This document shows positions 45,767 through 56,655 of a DNA stretch of 64,000 nt, in pieces. Below the pieces are notes generated by a model, which saw nothing but the letters and a program-made list of their open reading frames with translations, had not been told where the DNA came from and ran no database searches. The stretch is from assembly GCA_033964015.1 (NCBI GenBank), contig CM066914.1, positions 17,315,637 to 17,379,636 of the forward strand, read 5' to 3'. Both the position numbers and the translations under genes were made by a program. Origin of the DNA: Scolanthus callimorphus (lineage: Eukaryota > Cnidaria > Anthozoa > Actiniaria > Edwardsiidae). The number at the start of each line of letters is the position of its first letter. The stretch's first letter is position 1.

Positions 45767-46599
45767 TTCTCCACCCCCGGGCTAGCAAAAATGCAAAATA
45801 CCCCACGGCGGGGAACACAAAAAGCGGAAAAATGCCCCACCCCCGGGACGAGAAAAAGACGGTAGGATTCAATCGACTCTGCGTGACAATGGCTTTACAA
45901 CAAAAACTTCAACTCCATTTATACTGTCCGAGCATTTATAATTCGTTTCAGTAAATGTACTTTAGTTTTCTCGTCTTTGAACGAGTTCTCACTTCACTGA
46001 AAGTGAGACAAAATATAAATAAAGAAGTGAAACTAAGGTATAAGTACAATATCGGTAGACATTCCTAGGCCATTCGCCGTTGTAGCCATTTTTGCAAATT
46101 GTCTCCGGAATCTCTCAATGCGAAATTTACCTATTTGACAGTTATGTTACTTGACTTTTTGCTAAATTGGAACTCTTTTATAGTGTCAATTCATTTTTAT
46201 GTTTTTCCACTGAGACGAAATTGCGAAATCTGTTTCTTCTCTATAGGCTGCGACTTGTGCAAATGTGTCTTCCCCAAACGTGGTGTATACGGGCCATGCT
46301 CTGCAGTATATTTTATGTGGCGTTATTTTCTGTAACTGGGACTTTATAAGTGCCAAACGATAGTTATTGTAACTGGTGTTGTAGTTCGCAAAACCCGACG
46401 CGCTTGAGATTAGAAAACCAAAATTCCCACCCCCCCTCCCCCGGGGAAAAACAATTCCCGACCCTGGGACCAGCAAAATTTTCAAAATTCCCCACCCCAG
46501 GGAAGGCAGCGGTGCGCAAATGCCCCACGGTGTCCCGGGGGGGGGGGGGGGGGGGATGGTCACCGCTGGAATTGACTGATACATTAGGTAAGAGTTTGA

Positions 46600-47860
46600 G
46601 TCTCTTTGAAACACAGACGCTGATGGCTCCGAAACACCTGAAGTAGGCTAGCAGCTGTTTTGCAGACTAGTTATTTCTTGAATCATCTGATGAAATCGAT
46701 GTGTAAAAGTTCATGTAAGTTGCATCATTACTCGGGCTGTGATATTTTACTGTGTATTTTTTTTTCTGTCAAAACGCAGTTTTGTCGCGTGGCTATGGAG
46801 TTCCATCCCCGCCAAAATTCAATGCTCGTGTTTTCAACTCGACATTCTGAATTGCCATGCCTGGAAAATGCAACATTCAACGTTGAACATCCAAGATTGA
46901 TCACTGCACATCTGACATTCAAATATGTACATTTATTATTCATTTTGCTGTATGCCTTGTTTTGTAGCTTAAATTCGATATGCCCTTTCGAAATCAAAGG
47001 GGCAAATATTGCCAGGGGCGTAGCTAAGCATTTTTCACCTTTAAGCCCGCTGTCAAAATTTGTTGACATGTGATAACCAAGTATTTACCCTGAGTCACCC
47101 GTGCCAAAAGTAACTTTATGTGGGCCCAATTTAATGCAACCGCCATAGAAACTGCCTCTAAGTCGCTACAAAATTTGAACGGGCTTAAGGCTGCTACGCG
47201 CCTGATTGCGAAATCGAAAATTTGTTTTTGTGTCGTCATCACTTTATTAAAACAACCGTGACATAGCAGTTATGTTGTACCCGGCATTTTTTGTATCTTT
47301 TACCTTGGCAAAGGTCATTTGGGTGGAGGAACGTGATGTTTTGTCATACCTATCTGATTACTATCCCAAAAGGGAAATTTACCAACATAGCAGGTTATAT
47401 ATACTCGCATTATGTTTGGACCGATTCAGATGTCATACAGCGGGGAATCCCCCTACTGACTGGTGCACGACATATATCACGTAAAATTTAGTGGTTTCAA
47501 AACGTTGAAGTCCACAAAAAATAATATAAGATTGCTTTGGTTTAGTAATCTAATGATGATCCATGGAAAATACTGATTATTTCAATTATTTTCCCGTCCT
47601 TTTTTCGTTGCAACATAACGTACTTATGTCGTTATGTCGCTAGTGTGCACCGGGCTTAACGAATAAAATAAAGCATGATTTAAATAATTGAAAACTCGAC
47701 TAGAACCCTACGCCTTCAGACTAACAGCACAGTAATGACTTAGACTGAAATGTTGATAAATCGATCTGCGATAGCGCATGGACCCTGCATGTGAAGGGGA
47801 AATTTTCATGTCTTTCGCCAATGATGTCATTTCCTAATGTGGCACGTCATCAAATTTCAA
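46600..47860. other. Gene-poor stretch upstream of the TRAF gene
   Basis: No gene was recognised. At 47014-47205 CAGGGGCGTAGCTAAGC and GCTGCTACGCGCCTG form an inverted pair, with TTTAAGCCCGCTGTCAAAAT opposed to CAAAATTTGAACGGGCTTAA, a probable hAT-like MITE. Confidence 0.35.
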
Positions 47861-47863
47861 CGG

Positions 47864-47870
47864 TATAAAT
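47864..47870 (+). promoter_or_regulatory. Candidate TATA box for TRAF exon 1a
   Basis: TATAAAT lies about 255 bases before the exon 1a ATG. CACGTCAT and ATGATGTCAT (CRE-half-like) sit just upstream. A four-codon upstream ORF starts at about 47899. Confidence 0.35.
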
Positions 47871-48121
47871 GAGTTGCGGGGTTGCTTCACTTCTTCACCA
47901 TGCAGACTGTTTGACTGCTTTGAATCAGCGAAACGTAGAAACAGAAAAGTTCTTCGTGCACATGGGTTTTAAGCGTGGTGTTTAAACAATGTACAATCTT
48001 GTTGTACTACTCTCTACATTGTTACTGATTTTGAAAAATTCGAAAAGTTCTGCTACAAAGTTTTACAGATATCTACTGTATCTAGCGCAATTCTCTGATA
48101 TACCGAGGATACCGCGTGGAA

Positions 48122-48300
48122 ATGTCAAGCCAGGAATGGACCAATGGACGTTTCACTCTACTAGACTATTCGTTAATCGACTTCGTAGAGCCGTTAGATG
48201 ACCGTTTTCGTTGCCCGGTGTGTAACAATGCACTAAGGGATCCCCATCAGACCATGTGTGGTCATCGTATGTGCTTGGAATGCCTTTCTAGTATAATCAG
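48122..48300 (+). CDS. TRAF3-like gene, alternative first exon 1a (RING, N-terminal part)
   Basis: It encodes MSSQEWTNGRFTLLDYS... then CPVCNNALRDPHQTMCGHRM and CLECLSSII. These are the first six zinc ligands (C31, C34, C46, H48, C51, C54) of a TRAF-type RING. The exon ends AG|GTGAGT in phase 2. Joined to the exon at 54024 it gains the last ligands from CPVD and an ORF of about 558 residues, close to the usual TRAF3 length. The ATG at 48122 was chosen because it is the first in-frame Met and follows a candidate TATA promoter. Compared with exon 1b, the RING is less canonical (V for I in CPxC, Met before CGH). Confidence 0.8.
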
Positions 48301-48460
48301 GTGAGTAAAATGTATATTATTACACTTTAATTAAGAGTTTTGTCTATGAAACCAGGTAGGATTGAGCAGCCCTGGAAAGGGGGGGGGGAATTCCGCTAAT
48401 TTTGACGCGCACTGGATAGTAGTGCACGCGCACTTTCCGCGCGGATTCATACGAATGCCC

Positions 48461-48640
48461 GTACCCAGAGCTCCCCGGCTCGTCACTTCGCAGGGAGGCT
48501 CTGGGGACATCCATTTAAGGGCCTTCGCTGATTGGCTAATATTGAACGTTGGAGGATGCGCTGAAAGATCTTTCTCTCGACGGCTCTGTATTAAATCTCG
48601 CGCATGCGTCAGTGGCTGTCACCAGAGCCTCATCGGTCCA
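48461..48640. repeat. Dispersed repeat, GCATGCGTCA family, copy 3
   Basis: It contains CCCGGCTCGTCACTTCGCAG, GGGAGGCTCTGG and CTCGCGCATGCGTCAGTGGC. It lies between TRAF exons 1a and 1b. Confidence 0.7.
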
Positions 48641-49044
48641 ATCTCGTACCCAGAACCCGTCAGCATGCGTGGTACGTCAAAAACGTAACGAACTTTCATA
48701 CAACAATCAAACCGGAAACCCAGAATCTGGGTTTAACAAAAATCGATTCCCCCTCTGTTGTTATAGCAAATAATGTTCTGGCTACAGGTCAGGAGGCTTT
48801 CAATCCACCTCAGCTCAAAATTTCCCAAACCCCTTGCGCCCGCGATCCTCTACCTTCAGTGGAGGATGGGAATGGATGGGATGGGAACCGAGCCTGGTTA
48901 CCCAGGTCAGGTAAGGTCTACTAGTCAGTTGAAGTGAAGTTGATATATTAAGTCTGACTGTGAAGGAAAAATTCAATTTTCCCGCTATAATCACCCATTT
49001 TTTCTCTTAACGTATCTGGTTGGCGAAGCCGGAACCCTTCCTAA

Positions 49045-49199
49045 ATGCAAACTGACAGCGATGGCTACGACCCTTACATATTCGAGAAAACATTGGAACC
49101 AAAATACCTATGTCCGATTTGTCATAAAGCACTAAAAAATCCTGTACAAACCGAGTGTGGTCATCGTTTCTGCGAGGAATGCCTCCAACCTGTGTTAAG
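49045..49199 (+). CDS. TRAF3-like gene, alternative first exon 1b (RING, N-terminal part)
   Basis: It encodes MQTDSDGYDPYIFEKTLEPK, then YLCPICHKALKNPVQTECGH and RFCEECLQPVL: a textbook TRAF RING half (C23, C26, C38, H40, C43, C46). A stop codon sits in frame directly before the ATG, fixing the start. The donor AAG|GTAAGG leaves phase 2, identical to exon 1a, so it joins 54024 in frame (about 550 residues). It most likely forms the main product; use of both exons is inference. Confidence 0.85.
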
Positions 49200-50985
49200 G
49201 TAAGGTTCATGTGACCTATTAACCCCAAACGTGGGAACAGGACCATTGCCCTGGTCGTCGGGCGCGGGCGGTGGCGGCTGTAATTCGTGGCCGATGGGGC
49301 TCAGCCTCTGAGCTCGGAGGAGCGATTGGGGACTCGGTTCTCAAATTAGGACTGAACTGACGCTCAGAATTTACACCAACGAGGTAGTACAGGTCGCATA
49401 TTAGCCATGTGCAGATGGAACTGAACATCTCGAACAGCGAGTCATCGTGTAACGCATCAAGGAATCTAATAGTTAACGCCATTTTGAAATTTCTCCGAAA
49501 TATTACACGTGCCAAACACCCCTCTAAAATCGTGTTTAAAAACTTTCATTGGCTGAAAAAACAGTCGATTCGGATAATTCACGGCAACTAAGGTATATGC
49601 AAAAGCATTCTGTACTTCTTCGATGACAGAAGGTTAGATTTTTCTGGAAAAAGTTCATCTGAAGCGATTTAAACGAGTGCTAACGTGTTACCGTTTTACT
49701 CGGCTGTGGAAAACTCTAAGGATTGCTGCAAAATTCTGGTTTTTAGATCGAATAATACCTCAGTTGTTACCTTGACAGATAATAAAAGCTATTTCTGTTG
49801 GAAAGACATCGTTGAAACTAACAGCGATAGACGCAGTTCTTTGAATACGACGTTCTGAAATTATGCTTCTGTAAGCATCTTTCTTGTCTGCATGTGGTTC
49901 TGTTCTTGTACCTTTCTGCTACTTTGATCGAGTCACGCAACGCCACACAGTAACACTTCCTTGCTTACACAGCAAAATCCTTTTAAGCCAAGGTTATGAC
50001 CTACTAAAAGGAACAAACATTTCCTGTTTTGGGGACTCTTGTTTAGATCTTTGAGGCATTGTTTTTTTTAAACTATTTTAAAAACACACTTTCAGTACAA
50101 AATTGAGCCAAAATTCGAGCACATTTTTATTCAAAGTACCTACATTAACAAAATCAGCATGAAATTGCATATTTAGTTGAAAGCAAACTGAAACCCTAGA
50201 AATGACCTCAAACAGAGACTATTCTTCGAAATCCTACCCATCCTCGTGCAATCCCCCCTACAGATGTCAATGTTGAATACCAATTTTTGTAGACAGAAAA
50301 GTAAAGGGTTGTCTCTTCAGTTCCCTTAGTTCAAGTTTCGTTTTTCGGGTAGTGTAAGGGAGTTAATAAAATAGAAAGTAACTAAAGAATAATTGTAAGG
50401 CCTTGTTTACATGGAGACAAGCCATCCTAACAAAACAGTTTCCAGACAGACAGTTTCAACATGTCTGGCCTGTTTGCTGGGGATGACTTATTGTGCCTAT
50501 GCACAACTGTTCTCCTTATCAAATTTGTGATGTGTTAATATGAGCGAAGCTGGCTGGCCTGGTATCCATGATGATGATGAAGCAGCTAAGTCTGTCAACC
50601 AGACCAGCATCCATTTGCACATTAACACAATGCAAAAAGTATCAGAAAAAGAGTTGAGAGGTTAGCCATCCTGGCAATGGGGTGGAAACTGTCTAGTTCA
50701 CTTACTGGGTTAACTTGGTCCATACCAAGATGCCCTATGTGGTAGAAGGAGGGATCAAAGAGGGCAAGGCAAGTTGCATCTCAGCCTAACTAAAGTATTT
50801 TGACATAAATGGAATTCCACTAATTTGTTTTCCATTTATGCTTGACTAAGCATATTCCTTTGTAATGATTGTCATGCATTTTCACTTTCAATATTAATAT
50901 TAACACAAGCTGTCTGTCTACAGTATATCATTTATCAGTCAGTAACATTGATTATCATGCATTTTCACTTTCAATATTAATATTA
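49200..50985. other. TRAF intron 1, proximal part
   Basis: No exon was recognised. A 110-bp direct duplication (AAGCTGTCTGTCTACAGTAT, TCATGCATTTTCACTTTCAA) begins near 50870 and continues past the MITE at 50986. Confidence 0.4.
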
Positions 50986-51276
50986 CAGTCCAAAGACATG
51001 AAGCGTGCCCCCCTAGAGTCAAATATTCAATTCATTATTCCATTATTGAATTCATTATTCAATCTAAAAATGCAATTTTCAATTCAATATTAAAAATGTT
51101 AAATGTTCAAATTTTGACTCCTGAATAAGCAATTCTTCACCCAGAGTAATTATTTAGATTAAAAAAATTCAATATTGAATTGAAAATTGCATTTTTGGAT
51201 TGAATAATGAAATCAATAATGGAATAATGAATTCAATATTCAACTCTAGGGGGGCATGCTTCATGTCTTTTGACTG
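50986..51276. mobile_element. Tc1/mariner-like hairpin MITE with TA duplication
   Basis: The arms of about 110 bases start CAGTCCAAAGACATGAAGC and mirror to GCTTCATGTCTTTTGACTG, rich in ATTCAATATT. TA flanks both sides (50984-50985 and 51277-51278). The neighbouring duplicate copy has the uninterrupted AATATTAACACAAGCTG, an empty site. Confidence 0.88.
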
Positions 51277-51603
51277 TAACACAAGCTGTCTGTTTACAGT
51301 ATAATCATTTATCAGTCCGTAATGATTATCATGCATTTTCACTTTCACATTAATTTTTTGAAAAATGATAATATATTGCTAGAAAGGACTGCAAGGGTGT
51401 CATATCTGCCAACCCTTAAAACTCCAAAACCGAGAGATTTTGTCTAAACGGGAGATTTTGTCACAAATACAACAACTGTATGAGAAAATCGCAAGAAATT
51501 TACCTGGGAGATATACAGTAAATATATGGGAAAGTTTCAATTTTCTTCCCGGGAGACTGAGGGTTAAAAATCGTGAGTCTCCCGTGTAAACTGGGAGAGT
51601 TGG

Positions 51604-51680
51604 CAGGTATGGGGTGTGGTAAGCAGGTATGGGGTGTGGTAAGCAGGTATGGGGTGTGGTAAGCAGGTATGGGGTGTGCT
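51604..51680 (+). repeat. 20-bp minisatellite GCAGGTATGGGGTGTGGTAA
   Basis: Nearly four head-to-tail copies. One more TATGGGGTGTGGTAAGC lies beyond the large palindrome near 53018, in the same orientation. Confidence 0.85.
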
Positions 51681-52933
51681 ACCACAGGTGACCCAGGACA
51701 ATTGTTTGTGTACTACAACATCGAAGTATTGACAGTAATATAGGGTTTATATGGGGATTGTGGTAAGAGATGTTTGGACCTGGAATTTTTTAGGAAATTA
51801 TCAATAAAAGTTACTGAAACTTACCATGTTGTTAGTTGTGGTTGTCCTTGATGCTCATGTGAAGTTTCACGGATTTATCTTCAATTCGCCCCCCATACAG
51901 AGAGAAAGACAAGGTGGGAGGCTGAAGCCAAAAATCGGCTCGATCGACCGATCGGCAGAACGCACTTCGAGACGGATTTTTTCACAAAATTCGAATTCCA
52001 CAACCAAACAAACACACCACGATCGTAGATATACATGTTACCGACGCAGCAAAATCAATAAATATCCTGCAGTTACGTACGCGAAGGTAGCAGACCCCGT
52101 TAAACTCGCACGACCCCCTTTTCAACGGTCGTTAAAAATCCGCGGGACGCACAGCTTGGCTAACCAAAATGGCGGCCGTCAAACAACCAAAATGGCGGCC
52201 GTTACCAAAAACTCCTCAAGGGGGAGGGGGACCTAGCGCAAACTCGCAGAGCGGGCTGCTCCACTAGGCCAAATTTGCTACAAATCCATTCTTCTCCGTA
52301 AAAAAAAATTAAATCCCTTTGTTCGGGAGGTAATGGATTTATTTTGAAGTCGCACAATCTGATTTGCATGAGTTTGCGCTAGGTCCCCTTCCCCCTTGAG
52401 GAGTTTTTGGTAACGGCCGCCATTTTGGTTGTTTGACGGCCGCCATTGTGGTTAGCCAAGCTGTGCGTCCCGCGGATTTTTAACGACCGTTGAAAAGGGG
52501 GTCGTGCGAGTTTAACGGGGTCTGCTACCTTCGCGTACGTAACTGCAGGATATTTATTGATTTTGCTGCGTCGGTAACATGTATATCTACGATCGTGGTG
52601 TGTTTGTTTGGTTGTGGAATTCGAATTTTGTGAAAAAATCCGTCTCGAAGTGCGTTCTGCCGACGGTCGATCGAGCCGATTTTTGGCTTCAGCCTCCCAC
52701 CTTGTCTTTCTCTCTGTATGGGGGGCGAATTGAAGATAAATCCGTGACACTTCACATGAGCATCAAGGACAACCACAACTAACAACATGGTAAGTTTCAG
52801 TAACTTTTATTGATAATTTCCTAAAAAATTCCAGGTCCAAACATCTCTTACCACAATCCCCATATAAACCCTATATTACTGTCAATACTTCGATGTTGTA
52901 GTACACAAACAATTGTCCTGGGTCACCTGTGGT
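51681..52933. repeat. Near-perfect 1.25-kb palindrome, 565-bp arms
   Basis: Arms 51681-52245 and 52370-52933 are inverse copies with only a handful of differences that I could see, around a 124-bp spacer. GTGCTAC flanks the CACAGGTG / CACCTGTG ends on both sides, a possible 7-bp target duplication. Each arm has two AAAATGGCGGCC YY1-like motifs near the centre and, outward, CTAACAACATG followed by GTAAGT, as in a first exon ending at its start codon, transcribed away from the centre. Long TIRs plus host-like promoter sequence suggest a Mutator-type or foldback element that captured a promoter, or a local inverted duplication. Confidence 0.85.
52166..52449. promoter_or_regulatory. Four YY1-like motifs in palindrome centre
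   Basis: AAAATGGCGGCC occurs at about 52166 and 52189 on the plus strand, and its inverse GGCCGCCATTTT at 52415, with a one-base variant near 52437. ATTTGCAT, an octamer-like site, is at 52362-52369. The layout is that of a bidirectional promoter, by inference. Confidence 0.45.
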
Positions 52934-54023
52934 GCTACTAGCCGTAGTGCTACTTGCGGGTGACTTTCAATATAAATTTATTTTATTTATTCTATTATTG
53001 AATAAAAATGGTAAATGGCTATGGGGTGTGGTAAGCCTCATGCTATTAAATGAGATTTTTGTCAGAATCAGATAAGTAGAAAATAAGGTATAAATTACAA
53101 TGGGTGGCATTAATTTGGCATTGTTTCACAGTTAATTATCTGCATCCATTATGAACCCATTATGGGCTGCTGTATGCATGCTACCATTATCAGCAATGTA
53201 GGTATCGCAGTGAAATAATGGTGTTAAGAAATAAACTTTTTTTGGGCATTTTACAGAAAGCTCATTTTGGTAGTAAAAAAATAATGGAAACAGAAAATAA
53301 TGGTCAGAAAATGTTGTAGAGAGCTCTTTCTTCTAATAAAAAAAATAATGCACTTAGTGGTAGATCAAGAAAACAGTTTTGGTTATCTACTGAATTAGTT
53401 TTCATCTGTGAAGTAGAACACACTGCTATACACTATGAAAGTCATTTCTATTGTATTCTCCTTTTTAATTATGACTAGTAGACACTATTACTATTACTGA
53501 CTATTAGTTTTTGTTTCACAGTTGGATGAAAACCACTCAGAATTACAGTATTCTATATATTATTAGAAAAGTTTAGTCATCTCTGACAACTGGACAACCT
53601 TTGATTTGGGTTCCATTACTGGTGTGGATTACCAGGGCTGTGGAAAACAATTTCAGGGGGACTACAGAGGTGTGGCTAAGGGGGTCATTGGTTGTATGTA
53701 ACCACCCGCCTCACTTTTTTGGGACAAGCATGCTGTGGACATTAAAGGAAAAATGGAGAAAAATGCCAGGGTCATCATACATTTTCAGTAGTTGTGACCC
53801 CCCTTCCCCCAATGCTGGCCATGCCCATGTCTATAGCACACCCCTCTGTGGCCTGTGGGTGGACAGTTCTGGTATTAGTTTATCCCAACTGTTTGTCCCT
53901 TGCACATTATAAGTCCAGATTCAACTGTGTTATATTAGGCATAACAAACATCAGCAGGGTTTCTGACTAATTCTGTTTTTATAAAAACAAAGATATCTTA
54001 TTGTTTACTAAAATTTGTTGCAG

Positions 54024-54183
54024 TAAAAGTGCCAACCCTGTTTGTCCTGTTGATAATGAGCCTTTAGCACATGATGGTGTATTCAAAGATGTGTGCTGCA
54101 AGAGAGAGATCCTGTGCCTGTTTTGTTTTTGTCCCAATCGTCCTCTTGGTTGTGAGTGGAAAAAGGAATTACAGTACTTAGAG
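54024..54183 (+). CDS. TRAF3-like gene, shared exon 2 (end of RING, first zinc finger)
   Basis: Acceptor TTTGTTGCAG; it begins in phase 2 and reads SKSANPVCPVDNEPLAHDGV, then FKDVCCKREILCLFCFCPN and GCEWKKELQYLE, ending at GAG|GTGGGT. CPVD supplies the seventh (Cys) and eighth (Asp) RING zinc ligands. The D-V-C-C-K-R-E-I-L block is the hallmark linker before TRAF zinc finger 1. Confidence 0.92.
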
Positions 54184-54544
54184 GTGGGTATACATATCAG
54201 TGCTTAAAATAGTTATTATTCACAAAAGACCAATTTGGATGTTAATTCTAACTTGGATGTAAATGTATATTAATGTAAATACAAGAAAACAGCCCGTCAC
54301 TTCGTGACGCTAGAAGACAACCTTAATTCCCCCTTCCATAAACTGCTGATTTACATTTACTAATGACTTCCCTTCAAGAAAGATCCCCTGCCGCATGCCG
54401 AAATAAATGAAGTGAGTCCCAGAGCCTTTTTTGTATGTTTTGCACTGGTCTCCCTGATTTAGGTGGAGAAAATGACGCACGTCATAGGTTTTTTTTTAGA
54501 GAATTTCATTCATGGCTGTAGGCAGTGGCAGTGGTGTAAGTGTA

Positions 54545-55250
54545 AGTGAAAATTTTTCTCAGCTCAAATCTTTCGAATTAAAATTATCCCTGCACATAAT
54601 AGTAAGTAATCTGTAATAGAACCATTTAGTTTTGAATGTCTATGGTTTTGAATGTCTTTCGGCTGAGGGAAATTAGTTATTTTTTAGTTTATGTGGGAGA
54701 TTTCAACATGGCCGTGATGCCGATGGCGGCTTTGTCCCTCGCTGAAAAAATTGCTTGAATTAGAACTTAGCCAAAGGTGAATCTTTTTCAACAAAAACAC
54801 GCCCACTTGAGAGATTTCCTTCTCTTCGGGTGTGTATCCTTCGTTTTTCAATACAGCATAAGGATTTACACTTTGAGAATACTATTCATGGTTTTGTTTT
54901 GTGTAAATTTGTCACTCATTTCGCCTTAGCGCGCGAACAGGAAAGCAAGGCACTCACGTGTACGTTTTTTCAAGCTGAATGAAATTTTTTCTCAACTTAA
55001 AGCTTTCGAATAACAATTATCCCTGCACATTCCTGACAGTAATCTGTGACTATGGTGACTATGGTGCTTTCAGCTGTGCGAACTGAGTTCTTTTTTAGTG
55101 TCTGTGGGAGATTTCAAAAATGGCGGCGATGGCAGCTTTGTCCCTCGCTTAAGAAATCGCTTGAATTACAACTTAGCGCAGGGTGAATCTTTTCCAACCA
55201 AAACACGCTCACTGTCGAGATTTCCACCTTCTCTGCAGGTTTGTGAACTT
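54545..55250 (+). repeat. Direct duplication of about 300 bp in a TRAF intron
   Basis: Copies at about 54545-54840 and 54968-55250 share AATTATCCCTGCACAT, GTGGGAGATTTCAA, GGCAGCTTTGTCCCTCGCT-like and CAAAACACGC blocks. The copies are clearly diverged. Confidence 0.75.
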
Positions 55251-55744
55251 CTTTTGGCGATACAGCTTCAGGCCTAAGCGGAGTGAGTGCGAATGATTTA
55301 CCCAATCAGAAACGTTTGCGCAGACAACCCGATTATAATAGTATAGATATAGAGACCAGACTTGCAGCCTGTAAGCTGAATCATGCTAGATCTCACTGCA
55401 CCAATGACTGCCAAGCGATAGTAAGCACAGTTACTGAGGATGGTCACTCCTGTGTCCTGGTTTCTTTAACGTCCCTCTGGTTCAGGTTAATGTAGTACAG
55501 GTGAGGGACAGGACCTATGGTTTTACATGGTTATCCGAGAAAATGCGAAGGTCTAAGCATTGCAGATCTTGAAACAAAGTTGGTCTGGTCAGGGTTTGAA
55601 CTCCAAGCTCCAGCACAACAGCCCGGTGCTCACCTGATTCTACTTGTCTTTACGTTGTTTATTCTGGATGTTACAATAAAACCATCCAATAATTGCTTGA
55701 TTAATTGCATAACAATGATACTATTTCACCTGCTATTATTGTAG

Positions 55745-55906
55745 AATCATTTGCCTTCATGTGAGTATAAGGGATGCCAGTGCCCTAATCCTGGCTGCAC
55801 CGCTGTAGTTGCCGAGAAAAAGCTACCTGAACACCAAACAATATGTCCTTACAAGCCTTCTGATTGTAAATATTGCTCGCAAATTGTACCAGCTGCCCAA
55901 ATGGAG
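55745..55906 (+). CDS. TRAF3-like gene, exon 3 (zinc finger)
   Basis: Phase 0 at both ends (acceptor ATTATTGTAG, donor GTAGGAATT). The 54 residues include HLPSCEYKGCQCPNPGC, HQTICPYKPSDCKYC and IVPAAQME, with the Cys/His spacing of TRAF-type zinc fingers. Confidence 0.93.
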
Positions 55907-56018
55907 GTAGGAATTTAATCACAAACATGAGATTTTGTGTTTTATTGTATATTAGAGGTTTTTGCATACAGTTGTACTTGCACTGTAGTGATTCCATTCT
56001 TTATTTTTCTGTACTTAG

Positions 56019-56171
56019 GATCACTTCACAGAGTGTTCCAGATTTCCTATGACGTGCCCTGGTTGTGGACAGAATAATATACCACGCAATGAACTAGAAC
56101 ACCACCAGACTGAGATTTGTGATCAAGCAGAGATTCCTTGTCCTTTTAGCAAAATGGGATGTGAATTTAAG
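56019..56171 (+). CDS. TRAF3-like gene, exon 4 (zinc fingers)
   Basis: Phase 0 at both ends. The 51 residues read DHFTECSRFPMTCPGCGQNN, HHQTEICDQAEIPCPF and KMGCEFK: the last TRAF zinc fingers, with the usual D-H-x-x-x-C start. Confidence 0.93.
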
Positions 56172-56655
56172 GTACTAACATATGAGCTGGGATGAAATTG
56201 AGGAGTGTAAAAGTTAAACTTCTATTAATTTAAAGAGATATAAAATATCCATGAAACAATTTTCTTTGCAAATATTTTACTATATTCCAGAAAATATCCG
56301 GAGGGGTGTGTGTGTGTGTGGGGGGGGGGGATGGATATTACTGGGACCACACATTGAATCTGATATGCTCTTCTCACATGACTCCTTTTGAAGTAAAACA
56401 CATAGAATTATCATTTGTTAATTTACTAACTTGCGACTACGGTTGAGAATTCAACCGCCAAAACCTCTCAAAGCCTGTGTGAAAACAGCCAGAGCTGTTC
56501 ACTCTTTTGGTTGACGGAAGCCAAACCGCGGTTTGTTAGTTGGCGTAGAGTTCGCTCTATTATGAAAATTGCAGTTAGCTCATACGGCAGACTCATGTTG
56601 CTAGGAAGTTGTCTACAGTCAACATTTGAAATCTTTTCTCGTATTCATTTTTCAG

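Larger units (their letters stand above)
43808..46587. mobile_element. G-run TIR element interrupted by a CR1 insertion
   Basis: ATGTATCAGTCAATTCCAGC at the left end is mirrored by GCTGGAATTGACTGATACAT at the right, each next to ACCAT and a C or G run. Internal AAAATTCCCCACCCCCGGG-type sequence resumes across the CR1 insert (43908-45766), as expected if CR1 landed inside. The flanks TAGGTAAGAAATT and TAGGTAAGAGTTT match at 11 of 13 positions. The two halves might instead be two independent copies. Confidence 0.5.

Noticed and set aside
51826..52236. 136-codon frame in the left palindrome arm, mirrored at 52379-52750
   Set aside because: The mirrored arms read it in different frames after one indel, and it runs antisense to the inferred first exon; probably not a protein.
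55585..55625. T-arm-like GGTTTGAACTCC considered as a tRNA
   Set aside because: No matching acceptor stem, D arm or anticodon arm around it.
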